Below, in pieces: positions 8,605 to 17,891 of a stretch of 64,000 nucleotides of DNA. The stretch is from contig CAJUPX010000003.1 of assembly GCA_910588685.1 (NCBI GenBank), positions 1 through 64,000 of the forward strand, in the 5' to 3' direction. The notes under the pieces were generated by a model that did no database searches, had not been told where the DNA came from, and worked only from the letters and a program-made list of their open reading frames with translations. Numbering within the stretch: the first letter of the stretch is position 1; each line of letters begins with the position of its first letter. Both the position numbers and the translations under genes were made by a program. Source of the stretch: an uncultured Christensenellaceae bacterium. Its GTDB lineage: Bacteria; Bacillota; Clostridia; Christensenellales; Borkfalkiaceae.

Positions 8605-9978
8605 TCACTTTAACAGCATCTGTAACGACGCTATAAGATACTGTTTAATAAATTCCGGTTCAATAATGTTGTCGATATATCCGCCTCTTGCCGCATTGAC
8701 GGGGTCTGAATTTTCTTCGGAATATTTTTCTGCAAGTTTTGATATGTCAATTTTCTTTTTGCCGGCGAACTCAATTTCGGCGCCCTGCACACTGTCAAAC
8801 AGCGCAATTTTTGCGTTAGCGAATGCGTAAGAGTAATCGTAACCCATAGATTTAGCTGCAAAAACCGTATAGCCGAGCCCGATTGCCTTACCGTAAACCA
8901 CGGATATTTTAGCGGCGTCAATACAGTCGAGAATAGAAACATATTCGCCGATTTCTTTAATTACAATACTGTTGTTGGTCTGTTCGTCAGCTCTGATCCC
9001 AAGCGTATTGACGAACGTAATATACGGCAATTCGTAACAGCTTACAAATTCGGCAAAATCCTTTATCTTTCTTACGTTATGCGCGTTGAGCTCAACTGCA
9101 TTTCCGTTGAAAAGCGTTGCCGCTACGGCTATTCCTCCTATTCTGCCAAGCATACACTTAACTTCGGGAGAATACCCCGCGCCGAGTTCAATAGCGCAAC
9201 CCTTATCAAATATTTCCAACAGCGCTTTCTCGTTGCAATTTTTATTTAAAGCGGGCAACTGAACGTTAAGCTCGTCGCAATCGATTAAAGGTTTGGATAA
9301 AATTTCGTTTATTTCAGAAAGTTTTGTCTTAATTTCTTCAAAACTCTTAACAGTAAACGTTGCAAGATTTGCTTTATCAAGCCCTTTTGCTCCGCCCAAA
9401 TCAAATTTAGACGTATTTTTACCGCTCTTAGCCGAAATAACAAGCGGACTGTTTGCGGCAAGCGCACTCTTCTTTTCTATAAAGAAATTAAAATCGCAAA
9501 GTCCTGCCAGCAAAGAAAGCTGTCCGTATACTTCTCCGTTTACAATAAGATACTGCGGTATACTTCCTTTTAACTGCGACGCTTTTAATATAAGCGACGC
9601 AAGCCCTTCAAGAACGCTGACCCCCTCGCCTATCTGCACGCCGAGCGAGGATAAAAGATAGATTACAGGCGTACCTGTTTTTTCCGCCTGGTTTAAGCAT
9701 TTTGCTATTTTATCGCAGGCAGCTTTGCTTAATCCGCCCGAAAGCACCGCACTGTTTTGCGCTACAATATAAAAAGGATAGTCGTAAATTGTAGCAAAAC
9801 CCGTTACAACTCCCTCGCCCTCGGCATTTTCGCCGTAGAACTCGTTTTTGGAAAAGCTGTAACAGGAAAGCTCCACAAAACTATCCCCGTCGATTAAATC
9901 CGCAATACTTTTTCTGATGTCCTTACCCGCGTCCAAAAGCTGCTTTTTACGCTTTTGAAGTAAGTTAATTTTATCCAT
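8605..9978 (-). CDS. acyl-CoA carboxyltransferase (methylmalonyl-CoA decarboxylase alpha-like)
   Basis: A 457-residue crotonase-fold carboxyltransferase of the PccB/MmdA/GcdA family. It has two homologous halves and the glycine-rich oxyanion-type segments expected (AVLSGGLSKAACDKI, GVSVLEGLASL, DPVNAARGGYIDNII). It is shorter and more divergent than typical 510-residue MmdA. It is the first gene of the sodium-pump operon and probably takes CO2 from a CoA thioester such as methylmalonyl-CoA or glutaconyl-CoA; the substrate cannot be told from sequence. A ribosome site GGGAGA precedes the ATG. Confidence 0.85.
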   Translation of the reverse strand: MDKINLLQKRKKQLLDAGKDIRKSIADLIDGDSFVELSCYSFSKNEFYGENAEGEGVVTGFATIYDYPFYIVAQNSAVLSGGLSKAACDKIAKCLNQAEKTGTPVIYLLSSLGVQIGEGVSVLEGLASLILKASQLKGSIPQYLIVNGEVYGQLSLLAGLCDFNFFIEKKSALAANSPLVISAKSGKNTSKFDLGGAKGLDKANLATFTVKSFEEIKTKLSEINEILSKPLIDCDELNVQLPALNKNCNEKALLEIFDKGCAIELGAGYSPEVKCMLGRIGGIAVAATLFNGNAVELNAHNVRKIKDFAEFVSCYELPYITFVNTLGIRADEQTNNSIVIKEIGEYVSILDCIDAAKISVVYGKAIGLGYTVFAAKSMGYDYSYAFANAKIALFDSVQGAEIEFAGKKKIDISKLAEKYSEENSDPVNAARGGYIDNIIEPEFIKQYLIASLQMLLK

Positions 9979-10014
9979 AAAATAATCTCCCGAATGCCAA
10001 ATTCCTACAAATAT

Positions 10015-10043
10015 ATTTTATCAAATCACAATGCAAATTTCAA
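10015..10043 (-). promoter_or_regulatory. promoter of the decarboxylase operon
   Basis: Read on the minus strand: TTGAAA (10038-10043), 17 bases, then TAAAAT (10015-10020), with the gene start 37 bases further on. This is a good vegetative sigma-type promoter for the operon starting at 9978. The rest of 9979-10150 is AT-rich with nothing else seen. Confidence 0.6.
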
Positions 10044-10150
10044 ATGTTTTTTACACGGTTTTTACAAATATTTTAATAAATTATTGTTTGAATATTAATT
10101 TAAGACCGCAAGGTGTGATTGTATACACAAATAACCGGTGAATTATTTAG

Positions 10151-10190
10151 AATAAAACTAACGCCCGCCTGTGGACGAGCGTTAGCTTTT
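10151..10190 (-). terminator. intrinsic terminator after the TVP38-family gene
   Basis: Minus-strand stem CTAACGC/GCGTTAG (10158-10164 and 10179-10185) followed by TTTTATT. It lies just downstream of the gene at 10197 and separates it from the decarboxylase operon. Confidence 0.75.
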
Positions 10191-10196
10191 TAAAAT

Positions 10197-11117
10197 TTAC
10201 TCTTCATTACTTTTATTGTTGTTCAAAAACTTAAATTTGCGCTTTAAAAATCTGTCTATATTATCCGAGTACTTAAAGACTACGTAAAAAGAAACAATAA
10301 TCAGTCCTACTATACCTGCCCATATGAGCACTCCCCACCACGTATTAAACGGTATCAGTTCAAATGAATACGCTGTATATAAAACCGACAGCGCCCTGGT
10401 CAACACAATCATTACAGCGTAATAATTCCAGGTCATTGACGACAGTCCCGCAACAAAGCACAGTATATCGTCCGGAAACATAGGCAGCAAAAACATCAAG
10501 GACAATATTAAATAATCTTTGCCCTTAAGTTTTTGCAGCCATTTGTCAAGACTGTCCTTGCCAACAATCCAGCATACGGCTTTATAACCTATTCCCCTGC
10601 CAATGAAAAATGCAACAAACGACCCGAGTACTATGCCTATAAAACTGTAAACAGAGCATCTAAGAGGTCCGAACATCGCAACGCCCGCAGCAACGGTTAT
10701 AGAACCGGGCACAGGCAAAAGCGTTACCTGTAAAAAGCTGAATAATATGTAAATTACAGCAGCCATTTTACCGGATTTTGATATATACTCCCTTAAGCTT
10801 TCAACGCTGTTTATTTTGCCTAAAAGTCCCGCGGCACACAGTGCAAAAAATATTGCGGCAAAAACAGCGAGAAATATTAAAAGACAGACAGTCAAGCGGT
10901 AAAGCGACTGTTTTTTAATAATATAAAATAATATGCCCGCAATAATAAAGAGCGCGCAGACCGCGCCCGTTACAGAAAGGAGCATATTTAAGTGAACTTC
11001 TATAAAGCTCAGATTTTTAAAAAGCAATCCGTAAGCGGTAAACGCATACGTAATTGCTCCGAGCATTATAACCACTGCAATATTAATACAGTATTTCAAG
11101 ACTTCCGCATTTTTCAT
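10197..11117 (-). CDS. TVP38/TMEM64 (DedA-related) membrane protein
   Basis: A 306-residue polytopic membrane protein with about seven hydrophobic segments. The central VTT/SNARE-associated domain shows LPVPGSITVAAGVAMFGP, GSFVAFFIGRGIG and LPMFPDDILCFVAGL. The family is linked to membrane lipid handling and envelope homeostasis; the precise substrate is unknown. It is followed by its own terminator. Confidence 0.85.
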   Translation of the reverse strand: MKNAEVLKYCINIAVVIMLGAITYAFTAYGLLFKNLSFIEVHLNMLLSVTGAVCALFIIAGILFYIIKKQSLYRLTVCLLIFLAVFAAIFFALCAAGLLGKINSVESLREYISKSGKMAAVIYILFSFLQVTLLPVPGSITVAAGVAMFGPLRCSVYSFIGIVLGSFVAFFIGRGIGYKAVCWIVGKDSLDKWLQKLKGKDYLILSLMFLLPMFPDDILCFVAGLSSMTWNYYAVMIVLTRALSVLYTAYSFELIPFNTWWGVLIWAGIVGLIIVSFYVVFKYSDNIDRFLKRKFKFLNNNKSNEE

Positions 11118-11150
11118 CCGTATTAATATTATATATATTTTGAAAGGTTT

Positions 11151-11597
11151 TTATAATTGAGATTTGAAATTTTTTACAGCGTCGGTCGCGAGTTTGTCGC
11201 AGATATTATTATACTCGTTATCCGTGTGACCTTTAACTTTAATAAATCTGACTTTATGAATACGTGTAAGTTTTATCAGTTGTTCCCACAAATCAACGTT
11301 TAAAACAGGCTTATTATCGGCTTTTCTAAATCCGTTTTTCTGCCAGCCGTAAATCCAACCGTTTTCAAAAGCGTTTACTGTATACGCGGAATCGCTGTAA
11401 ACTTCCACTTCGCACGGCTCTTTAAGGCATTTTAACCCTTCGATTACCGCAGTCATTTCCATACGGTTATTAGTAGTAGCCCCGTCCGCTCCGGAAATAC
11501 GCTTTTCGGCATTGCCGTACATAAGCACCGCACCCCAGCCGCCTACTCCAGGATTACCGGAACAGGCTCCGTCGGTATATAAAATTACTTTTTTCAT
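11151..11597 (-). CDS. rnhA: ribonuclease HI
   Basis: A 148-residue RNase HI, which cuts the RNA strand of RNA-DNA hybrids. The catalytic DEDD residues are in YTDGACSGNPG, NNRMEMTA, VYSDSAYTV and the C-terminal GHTDNEYNNICDKLA. A basic/tryptophan handle region (GWIYGWQKNGF) is present. Its start overlaps the stop of the ProC-like gene by four bases (ATGA type). Confidence 0.95.
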   Translation of the reverse strand: MKKVILYTDGACSGNPGVGGWGAVLMYGNAEKRISGADGATTNNRMEMTAVIEGLKCLKEPCEVEVYSDSAYTVNAFENGWIYGWQKNGFRKADNKPVLNVDLWEQLIKLTRIHKVRFIKVKGHTDNEYNNICDKLATDAVKNFKSQL

Positions 11598-12400
11598 TTT
11601 TCAGTAGAGGAATTACGGGTTATGCAGGCAACCAAAGCCTCGTTTAAGGTTTCGCGTAGGTTTCTGTTTTCAAAAACCTTAACCGCTTCGAGCGCGGGGC
11701 TGCCGTTGCACGCCTGCATTAAAAGCTCTTCAAGAGTTTGCTCGTCGCGGGAAACAAGCTCGGAGCTACCTAATACGGTTTGAACTACCGCCATTTTAGC
11801 CTCATCTTTTGTGAGCCCCGCTTTTATACCCGCCGATATCATTCCGTCTATAAAAGCATAAACAAATGCGCAACCGTCTTCCGCAAGCGCGCTGACCGCA
11901 TCCATTTTATTTTCCGTCACGTCAATCACTGTGCCCATAGTATTGAATACGTTGCTTATAAAATCCGTATCGTCCATTGATTTGATAAAATCGGAATACT
12001 CTAAACCAACGGTTCCGCTACCGATAGAACAAGGCTTATTCATTACGCAGCGCGCAACCTTTATAAGTCCTATACCGAGCGCATTTTTAATGGCGCTCTT
12101 TTTCACTCCGTCCATTAACGAAATTATTTTTTCCGGACAATATCCTTTTAACGCTTTAACTACCGAGGGAAATTTATCAGGATTTACGTTAATTATTAAA
12201 AACTCGCTGTTTTCTGCTACAAATTTATGGTCTACCGCCGTATGAACGCCGAGATAATCAAGTTTGTCGAGTTCGTCCTCCGATTCGTCGCTGACTATTA
12301 TCTTTTTTTCTTTAAGGAATTCCGACAGTACCACGCCTCTTATTATAGAAGTAGTATATTCGCCGCAGCCTATAAAACCAAGTTTATATTGTTTTTTCAT
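11594..12400 (-). CDS. pyrroline-5-carboxylate reductase-like NAD(P)-dependent dehydrogenase
   Basis: A 268-residue ProC-family protein. The N-terminal Rossmann fold has LGFIGCGEYTTSIIRG, and the C-terminal dimerisation domain has SALAEDGCAFVYAFIDGM. ProC makes proline from pyrroline-5-carboxylate, but this copy diverges around the conserved C-terminal region, so a related reductase is possible. The ATG at 12400 is chosen because GGAGG lies six bases upstream; the longer TTG start at 12412 would contain that ribosome site. Confidence 0.8.
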   Translation of the reverse strand: MKKQYKLGFIGCGEYTTSIIRGVVLSEFLKEKKIIVSDESEDELDKLDYLGVHTAVDHKFVAENSEFLIINVNPDKFPSVVKALKGYCPEKIISLMDGVKKSAIKNALGIGLIKVARCVMNKPCSIGSGTVGLEYSDFIKSMDDTDFISNVFNTMGTVIDVTENKMDAVSALAEDGCAFVYAFIDGMISAGIKAGLTKDEAKMAVVQTVLGSSELVSRDEQTLEELLMQACNGSPALEAVKVFENRNLRETLNEALVACITRNSSTEK

Positions 12401-12419
12401 AAATGCCTCCAAAAAACAG

Positions 12420-12448
12420 TTGACTAAATTTCAACGATATTATATAAT
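12420..12448 (+). promoter_or_regulatory. promoter of tRNA-Trp
   Basis: TTGACT (12420-12425), a 17-base spacer and a perfect TATAAT (12443-12448), ending 12 bases before the tRNA 5' end. It is divergent from the ProC-like gene. Confidence 0.85.
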
Positions 12449-12460
12449 TTATGCGTTCTT

Positions 12461-12535
12461 AGGGGAGTAGCTCAACGGTAGAGTCGCGGTCTCCAAAACC
12501 GTCGGTTGCATGTTCGAATCGTGTCTCCCCTGCCA
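12461..12535 (+). tRNA. trpT: tRNA-Trp (CCA)
   Basis: A complete cloverleaf. The acceptor stem AGGGGAG pairs with CTCCCCT, the anticodon loop is CTCCAAA giving anticodon CCA, and the T-loop is TTCGAAT. CCA is encoded. Promoter and terminator are both close. Confidence 0.96.
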
Positions 12536-12538
12536 AAA

Positions 12539-12574
12539 TTGTTCCGTACTTTTGCGGGACAATTTTTATTTTTT
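12539..12574 (+). terminator. terminator of tRNA-Trp
   Basis: TTGTTCCG (12539-12546) pairs with CGGGACAA (12555-12562), with G-T wobbles, followed by a long T-rich tract. Confidence 0.7.
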
Positions 12575-12650
12575 ATGCAACCTCGGTTGCGGGTGACGCG
12601 ATTGACAAAACCACAGTTTTTGTAACAATCGCTATTACGCCTTGCGGCTA

Positions 12651-12674
12651 CGAATCGTGTCTCCCCTGCCAAAA
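12651..12674 (+). repeat. direct repeat of the tRNA-Trp 3' end (attachment-site scar)
   Basis: These 24 bases are identical to 12515-12538, the T-arm/acceptor end of tRNA-Trp plus four bases beyond. The copies start 136 bp apart. This is the arrangement left by an integrase acting at a tRNA 3' end. The DNA between is too short for a gene and holds the tRNA terminator. It looks like the scar of a lost element. Confidence 0.7.
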
Positions 12675-12705
12675 CGCTCAGTCATAATTGACAGAGCGTT
12701 TTTTA
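12671..12705 (+). terminator. second terminator after the repeated tRNA-Trp end
   Basis: ACGCTC pairs with GAGCGT across a 14-base loop and is followed by TTTTTT. It follows the second copy of the tRNA end directly. It may be the original terminator of trpT displaced by the insertion, and may also stop the DUF1349 transcript from the other side. Confidence 0.75.
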
Positions 12706-12738
12706 GTATGTGAATTTATTAATAATTTGACGAAAATT

Positions 12739-13323
12739 CTATTTATGTGCAAGCCATTTACATTCGGAAATATCCATTTCTGTAAATATGGCTTTGAATG
12801 ACGATTGTTCGGGGGAACAGGCATAAATACCGAAACATATTTCCTCTGCCCCTTCCCAAATATGACAAACGCGCATTTGTTTAAAATTTACTCCGTCATA
12901 AGAGCACTCTATACAGTAGTCCGATTCTCTGCGACTAAGTCGATACCATATAGTTTTAACCGACGCGTCAATATCGGTTGTCGCCCAATCGGAAAAACCG
13001 TGATTTGTTACAACGCTGCCGAGCCTTTGGAAATTTTCGTTTTCGTATTCTATAGATGCTTTTAACCAATTATCGCTGTTAAGATACATAGCAACGCCGC
13101 ACTGGTCAAATCTTCTTTTACTGTCAAACTGAGTTTTAACTGTAAACGAAAAATATTTTTCTTTTGTCGACAGTTGCAATACGGGCGCATTATCGTTTCT
13201 GAAACCGTAATAAGTTCTCTGCCACAAATCCGTATTCGGTTCAGTTATTATTATAATTTTATCTTCGCTGATTTCAAATTTTTCAGGAGCCCTTGTCCAT
13301 TTCAATTGTGAAGTATTAAACAT
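12739..13323 (-). CDS. DUF1349 (concanavalin-like) protein
   Basis: A 194-residue protein covering one DUF1349 beta-sandwich domain. FDQCGVAMYLNSDNWLKASIEYE and the surrounding strands (here about residues 73-100) are typical of this family, related to yeast REE1 and lectin-like folds. There is no signal peptide, so it is cytoplasmic; carbohydrate binding is only inferred from the fold. It starts 4 bp after purB and may be cotranscribed with it. Confidence 0.8.
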   Translation of the reverse strand: MFNTSQLKWTRAPEKFEISEDKIIIITEPNTDLWQRTYYGFRNDNAPVLQLSTKEKYFSFTVKTQFDSKRRFDQCGVAMYLNSDNWLKASIEYENENFQRLGSVVTNHGFSDWATTDIDASVKTIWYRLSRRESDYCIECSYDGVNFKQMRVCHIWEGAEEICFGIYACSPEQSSFKAIFTEMDISECKWLAHK

Positions 13324-13327
13324 AATT

Positions 13328-14761
13328 TTAGATATTAACGCTGCCTTTTTGTCCTAATAAAGCCGCGTTTGCCGTTAAAACGGGCTTAACTTCCGAATTG
13401 ATAAATTCCTCCACCTGCGAAGGCGCTCTGCCTATAAATTTATCGGCGTTTAAAATATCGTCGAGTTTACCGTGTACAGGGCTAAAATCATCGCAGGCTT
13501 TAATAAGTTCTATTAAATTATTGTCTTTACCTTCCACCTTAACGTTTTTACCGGCTTCCATAGAGAGCACGCGGATTTTTTCGTGCAGCTCCTGGCGGTT
13601 TCCGCCCGCCTTAACGCACTCCATCATTATATTTTCGGTCGCCATAAACGGCAGTTCGGCATTTATATGCTTTGCAATAACTTTTTCATATACAACGAGG
13701 TTTTCGCAGACGTTCATATAGATATTGAGTATGCCGTCAAGAGCTAAAAATGCCTGTGCGTTTACAATTCTTCTGTTAGCGGAATCGTCGAGAGTACGCT
13801 CGAACCACTGTGTGCCCGCGGTTATCGCGCTGTTCATAGGCAGAGAGATAACAAACCTTGCAAGCGATCCCATTCTCTCGCTGCGCATAGGATTGCGCTT
13901 ATATGCCATTGCCGAAGAGCCAATCTGCGATTTTTCAAAAGGTTCTTCAACTTCTTTCATATTCTGAAGTATGCGGACGTCGTTGGAAAATTTATAAGCG
14001 CTCTGAGCAATTTGAGAAAGCACGCAAAGCACGTTGTAATCAAATTTTCTCGGATAAGTCTGACCCGTAACGCCGTATACCTTGTCAAAGCCGAGTTTTT
14101 GTACAACTTTATTTTCAAGCTCTTTTACTTTATTCTCGTCGCCGTTGAAAAGCTCCATAAAGCTTGCCTGGGTACCCGTTGTACCTTTGACTCCGCGAAG
14201 TTTAAAGCTTGCAATTAAATTTTCAAGACTGTTATAATCCATTATAAGGTCCTGCAGCCATAAAGTTGCGCGCTTACCCACAGTAGTAAGCTGAGCGGGC
14301 TGAAGATGTGTAAAACCGAGCGTAGGCAAGCCCTTATATTTTATGGCGAATGCCGAAAGCTTGTCGATTACGTTAACAAGCTTAGCTTTAATTATATTAA
14401 GCGCATCGTATATGATTATAAGTTCGGAATTGCAGTCCACATAACAGCTTGTCGCGCCGAGGTGAATTATCGGCATAGCCGAAGCCGCCTGTTCTCCGAA
14501 AGCTTTTACGTGCGCCATAACGTCGTGGCGTACTTCGCGCTCGAATTTTTCGGCGAGCTCAAAATTTATGTCTTCGGCATATTTTTTCATCTCGTTGATT
14601 TGGGATTTTTTAATATTCAGACCGAGCTCCATTTCCGACTCGGCAAGCGCAATCCAAAGCTTGCGCCAAAGTTTAAAACGTTTTTCGTCGGAAAAGTTTT
14701 CCGCCATATCTTTGCTTGCATATCTCGTAATAAGCGGATTCTGATAAACCGAATTATCCAT
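13328..14761 (-). CDS. purB: adenylosuccinate lyase
   Basis: A 477-residue lyase of the fumarase/aspartase superfamily. It splits SAICAR and adenylosuccinate in purine synthesis. The superfamily signature GSSAMAYKRNPMRSER carries the catalytic serine loop. HLGATSCYVDCNSE and TLGFTHLQPAQLTT carry the active-site histidines. Length and motif order are normal for the clostridial type. It starts 14 bp after the cyclophilin gene. Confidence 0.95.
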   Translation of the reverse strand: MDNSVYQNPLITRYASKDMAENFSDEKRFKLWRKLWIALAESEMELGLNIKKSQINEMKKYAEDINFELAEKFEREVRHDVMAHVKAFGEQAASAMPIIHLGATSCYVDCNSELIIIYDALNIIKAKLVNVIDKLSAFAIKYKGLPTLGFTHLQPAQLTTVGKRATLWLQDLIMDYNSLENLIASFKLRGVKGTTGTQASFMELFNGDENKVKELENKVVQKLGFDKVYGVTGQTYPRKFDYNVLCVLSQIAQSAYKFSNDVRILQNMKEVEEPFEKSQIGSSAMAYKRNPMRSERMGSLARFVISLPMNSAITAGTQWFERTLDDSANRRIVNAQAFLALDGILNIYMNVCENLVVYEKVIAKHINAELPFMATENIMMECVKAGGNRQELHEKIRVLSMEAGKNVKVEGKDNNLIELIKACDDFSPVHGKLDDILNADKFIGRAPSQVEEFINSEVKPVLTANAALLGQKGSVNI

Positions 14762-14775
14762 TATTTCTCTTTCTC

Positions 14776-15303
14776 CTATACTTTTTCGGGTGCGGGATAA
14801 TCTATACCGTACGTTTCAACCGTCATTTTAGTAATCTGAGGAGCATTACCCAAAGGCGCGCCGGTATTGTAATTTGTTTTAACCGCAGCTATTTTATCTA
14901 CGGTTTCCATACCGCTTATAACTTTACCGAACGCAGCGTACTGTCCGTCAAGCGAGGAAGCGTTTGCGTGCATTATAAAAAACTGCGAACCTGCGGAATT
15001 ATACTGGAAAGCCCTCGCCATAGAAAGAACGCCGCGCAGGTGTTTTATATCGTTGTTTTTAAAATTATTAAAGGCAAATTCGCCCTTTATATGATATCCG
15101 GGTCCGCCGGTACCGTTGCCCATAGGGTCGCCGCCCTGTATTACAAAACCGGAAATTATTCTGTGGAATGTAAGTCCGTCGTAAAATTTATTTTTTACAA
15201 GCGCAATAAAGTTGTTTACTGTATTAGGCGCTTTTTCAGGGTACAGTTCGGCAACTATATTGCCGAAGCCCTCCACTTCGATAGTTACAACAGGGTTTTT
15301 CAT
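14776..15303 (-). CDS. cyclophilin-type peptidyl-prolyl cis-trans isomerase
   Basis: A 175-residue single-domain cyclophilin that speeds proline isomerisation in folding. The active-site block is FHRIISGFVIQGGDPMGNG, with SMARAFQYNSAGSQFFI and the final FGKVISGMETVDKI. There is no signal peptide or lipobox, so it is cytoplasmic. Confidence 0.95.
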   Translation of the reverse strand: MKNPVVTIEVEGFGNIVAELYPEKAPNTVNNFIALVKNKFYDGLTFHRIISGFVIQGGDPMGNGTGGPGYHIKGEFAFNNFKNNDIKHLRGVLSMARAFQYNSAGSQFFIMHANASSLDGQYAAFGKVISGMETVDKIAAVKTNYNTGAPLGNAPQITKMTVETYGIDYPAPEKV

Positions 15304-15315
15304 AATATCACCTCT

Positions 15316-15768
15316 TTATAGTTCTTCGTATTTTTGCAGGACAACCCCTGCTTCGCTAAATAATTTTAAGGAAAATTCGTCGGGATATCCCTCTTTAAAT
15401 ACAACTCTGGATATACCAGAATTAATTATTATTTTTGCGCAGATAACGCAGGGCTGGTGAGTGCAGTAAAGCGTGCAGTTTTCAACGCTGCAGCCCACTC
15501 TTGCCGCCTGGATTATGGCGTTCTGCTCGGCGTGAACCGCATAACATATTTCGTGCTTGGTTCCGCTCTCTATATTCAGATTTTTTCTAAGACATTCGGA
15601 TTTATCGGCGCAGCTTTTAATTCCCTGGGGTGCGCCGTTATATCCTGTTGCGATTACGCGTTTATTTTTTACTATAATAGCGCCGACGTGCCTGTTTTTC
15701 TGATAACAGCTTGACCAGGAGCCTATAAGCTCCGCCATTTCCATAAATCTTTTATCCCATTTATCCAT
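15316..15768 (-). CDS. dCMP/cytidine deaminase family protein (ComEB-like)
   Basis: A 150-residue zinc deaminase that makes dUMP from dCMP. HAEQNAI holds the zinc histidine and catalytic glutamate, and CTHQPCVICA the two zinc cysteines. VGAIIVKNKRVIATGYNGAPQG-type residues (about 30-50) form the family N-terminal block. The ATG at 15768 is preferred. A GTG at 15807 lies upstream of the -10 element at 15798-15803, so it cannot be in the transcript. Confidence 0.9.
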   Translation of the reverse strand: MDKWDKRFMEMAELIGSWSSCYQKNRHVGAIIVKNKRVIATGYNGAPQGIKSCADKSECLRKNLNIESGTKHEICYAVHAEQNAIIQAARVGCSVENCTLYCTHQPCVICAKIIINSGISRVVFKEGYPDEFSLKLFSEAGVVLQKYEEL

Positions 15769-15797
15769 AATATCACCGTAAACACTTATACGCTGAT

Positions 15798-15826
15798 ATT
15801 CTACCACAATATTTATTAAATTGCAA
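15798..15826 (-). promoter_or_regulatory. promoter of the deaminase gene
   Basis: On the minus strand: TTGCAA (15821-15826), 17 bases, then TAGAAT (15798-15803), preceded by an extended -10 TG. It settles the downstream start of the deaminase. Confidence 0.65.
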
Positions 15827-15843
15827 TTTTTTCCTTAAAAGTG

Positions 15844-15871
15844 TTTAACATTATTTTGGTTAGTTTATAAA
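15844..15871 (+). promoter_or_regulatory. possible groESL promoter
   Basis: TTTAAC (15844-15849), 16 bases, then TATAAA (15866-15871), 39 bases before groES. No CIRCE operator (TTAGCACTC-N9-GAGTGCTAA) is present between 15808 and 15910. Confidence 0.4.
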
Positions 15872-15910
15872 ATATTTGTAATTAAAAAGAATTTTCCGGA
15901 GGAAATAATA

Positions 15911-16195
15911 ATGACAATTAAACCTTTATTCGATAAAGTAGTTGTCGAAGGTCTTAAAGCCGAAGAAAAGACAAAAAGCGGACTGTATCTTACCGCCGCT
16001 TCACAGGAAAAACCCGCTACCTGCGTTGTAATTGCGGTAGGTCCCGGGGGAATTGTCGACGGCAAAGAGATAAAAATGCAGGTTAAAGTAGGCGACAAAG
16101 TGCTGCTCGCAAAATACAGCGGTACGGAAGTAAAAATTGACGATAAAGAATATACGATTATCCGCCAAAGCGACATTCTGGCAATAGTTGAATAA
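15911..16195 (+). CDS. groES: co-chaperonin GroES
   Basis: A 94-residue GroES that caps the GroEL ring. PLFDKVVVEG at the N-terminus, the mobile loop (KTKSGLYLTAASQEKPA) and the C-terminal DKEYTIIRQSDILAI strand are all there. The ribosome site CGGAGGAAA precedes the ATG. It is 20 bp upstream of groEL. Confidence 0.97.
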   Translation: MTIKPLFDKVVVEGLKAEEKTKSGLYLTAASQEKPATCVVIAVGPGGIVDGKEIKMQVKVGDKVLLAKYSGTEVKIDDKEYTIIRQSDILAIVE

Positions 16196-16209
16196 TCAAA
16201 GGAGATTAA

Positions 16210-17844
<1,635 letters not shown>

Positions 17845-17851
17845 ATCAAAT

Positions 17852-17889
17852 AAAAAACAGCTCCGGAAAAATTCCGGGGCTGTTTTTTT
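17852..17889. terminator. bidirectional terminator between groEL and the CDF exporter
   Basis: AAAAAACAGCTCCGGAA pairs with TTCCGGGGCTGTTTTTTT, which gives T tracts on both strands. It serves the convergent genes groEL (plus) and the exporter (minus). Confidence 0.9.
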
Positions 17890-17891
17890 AT

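Noticed and set aside
12651-12674. A second tRNA-Trp gene
   Set aside because: Only the last 24 bases of the tRNA are repeated; the upstream bases cannot form an acceptor stem, D-arm or anticodon arm.
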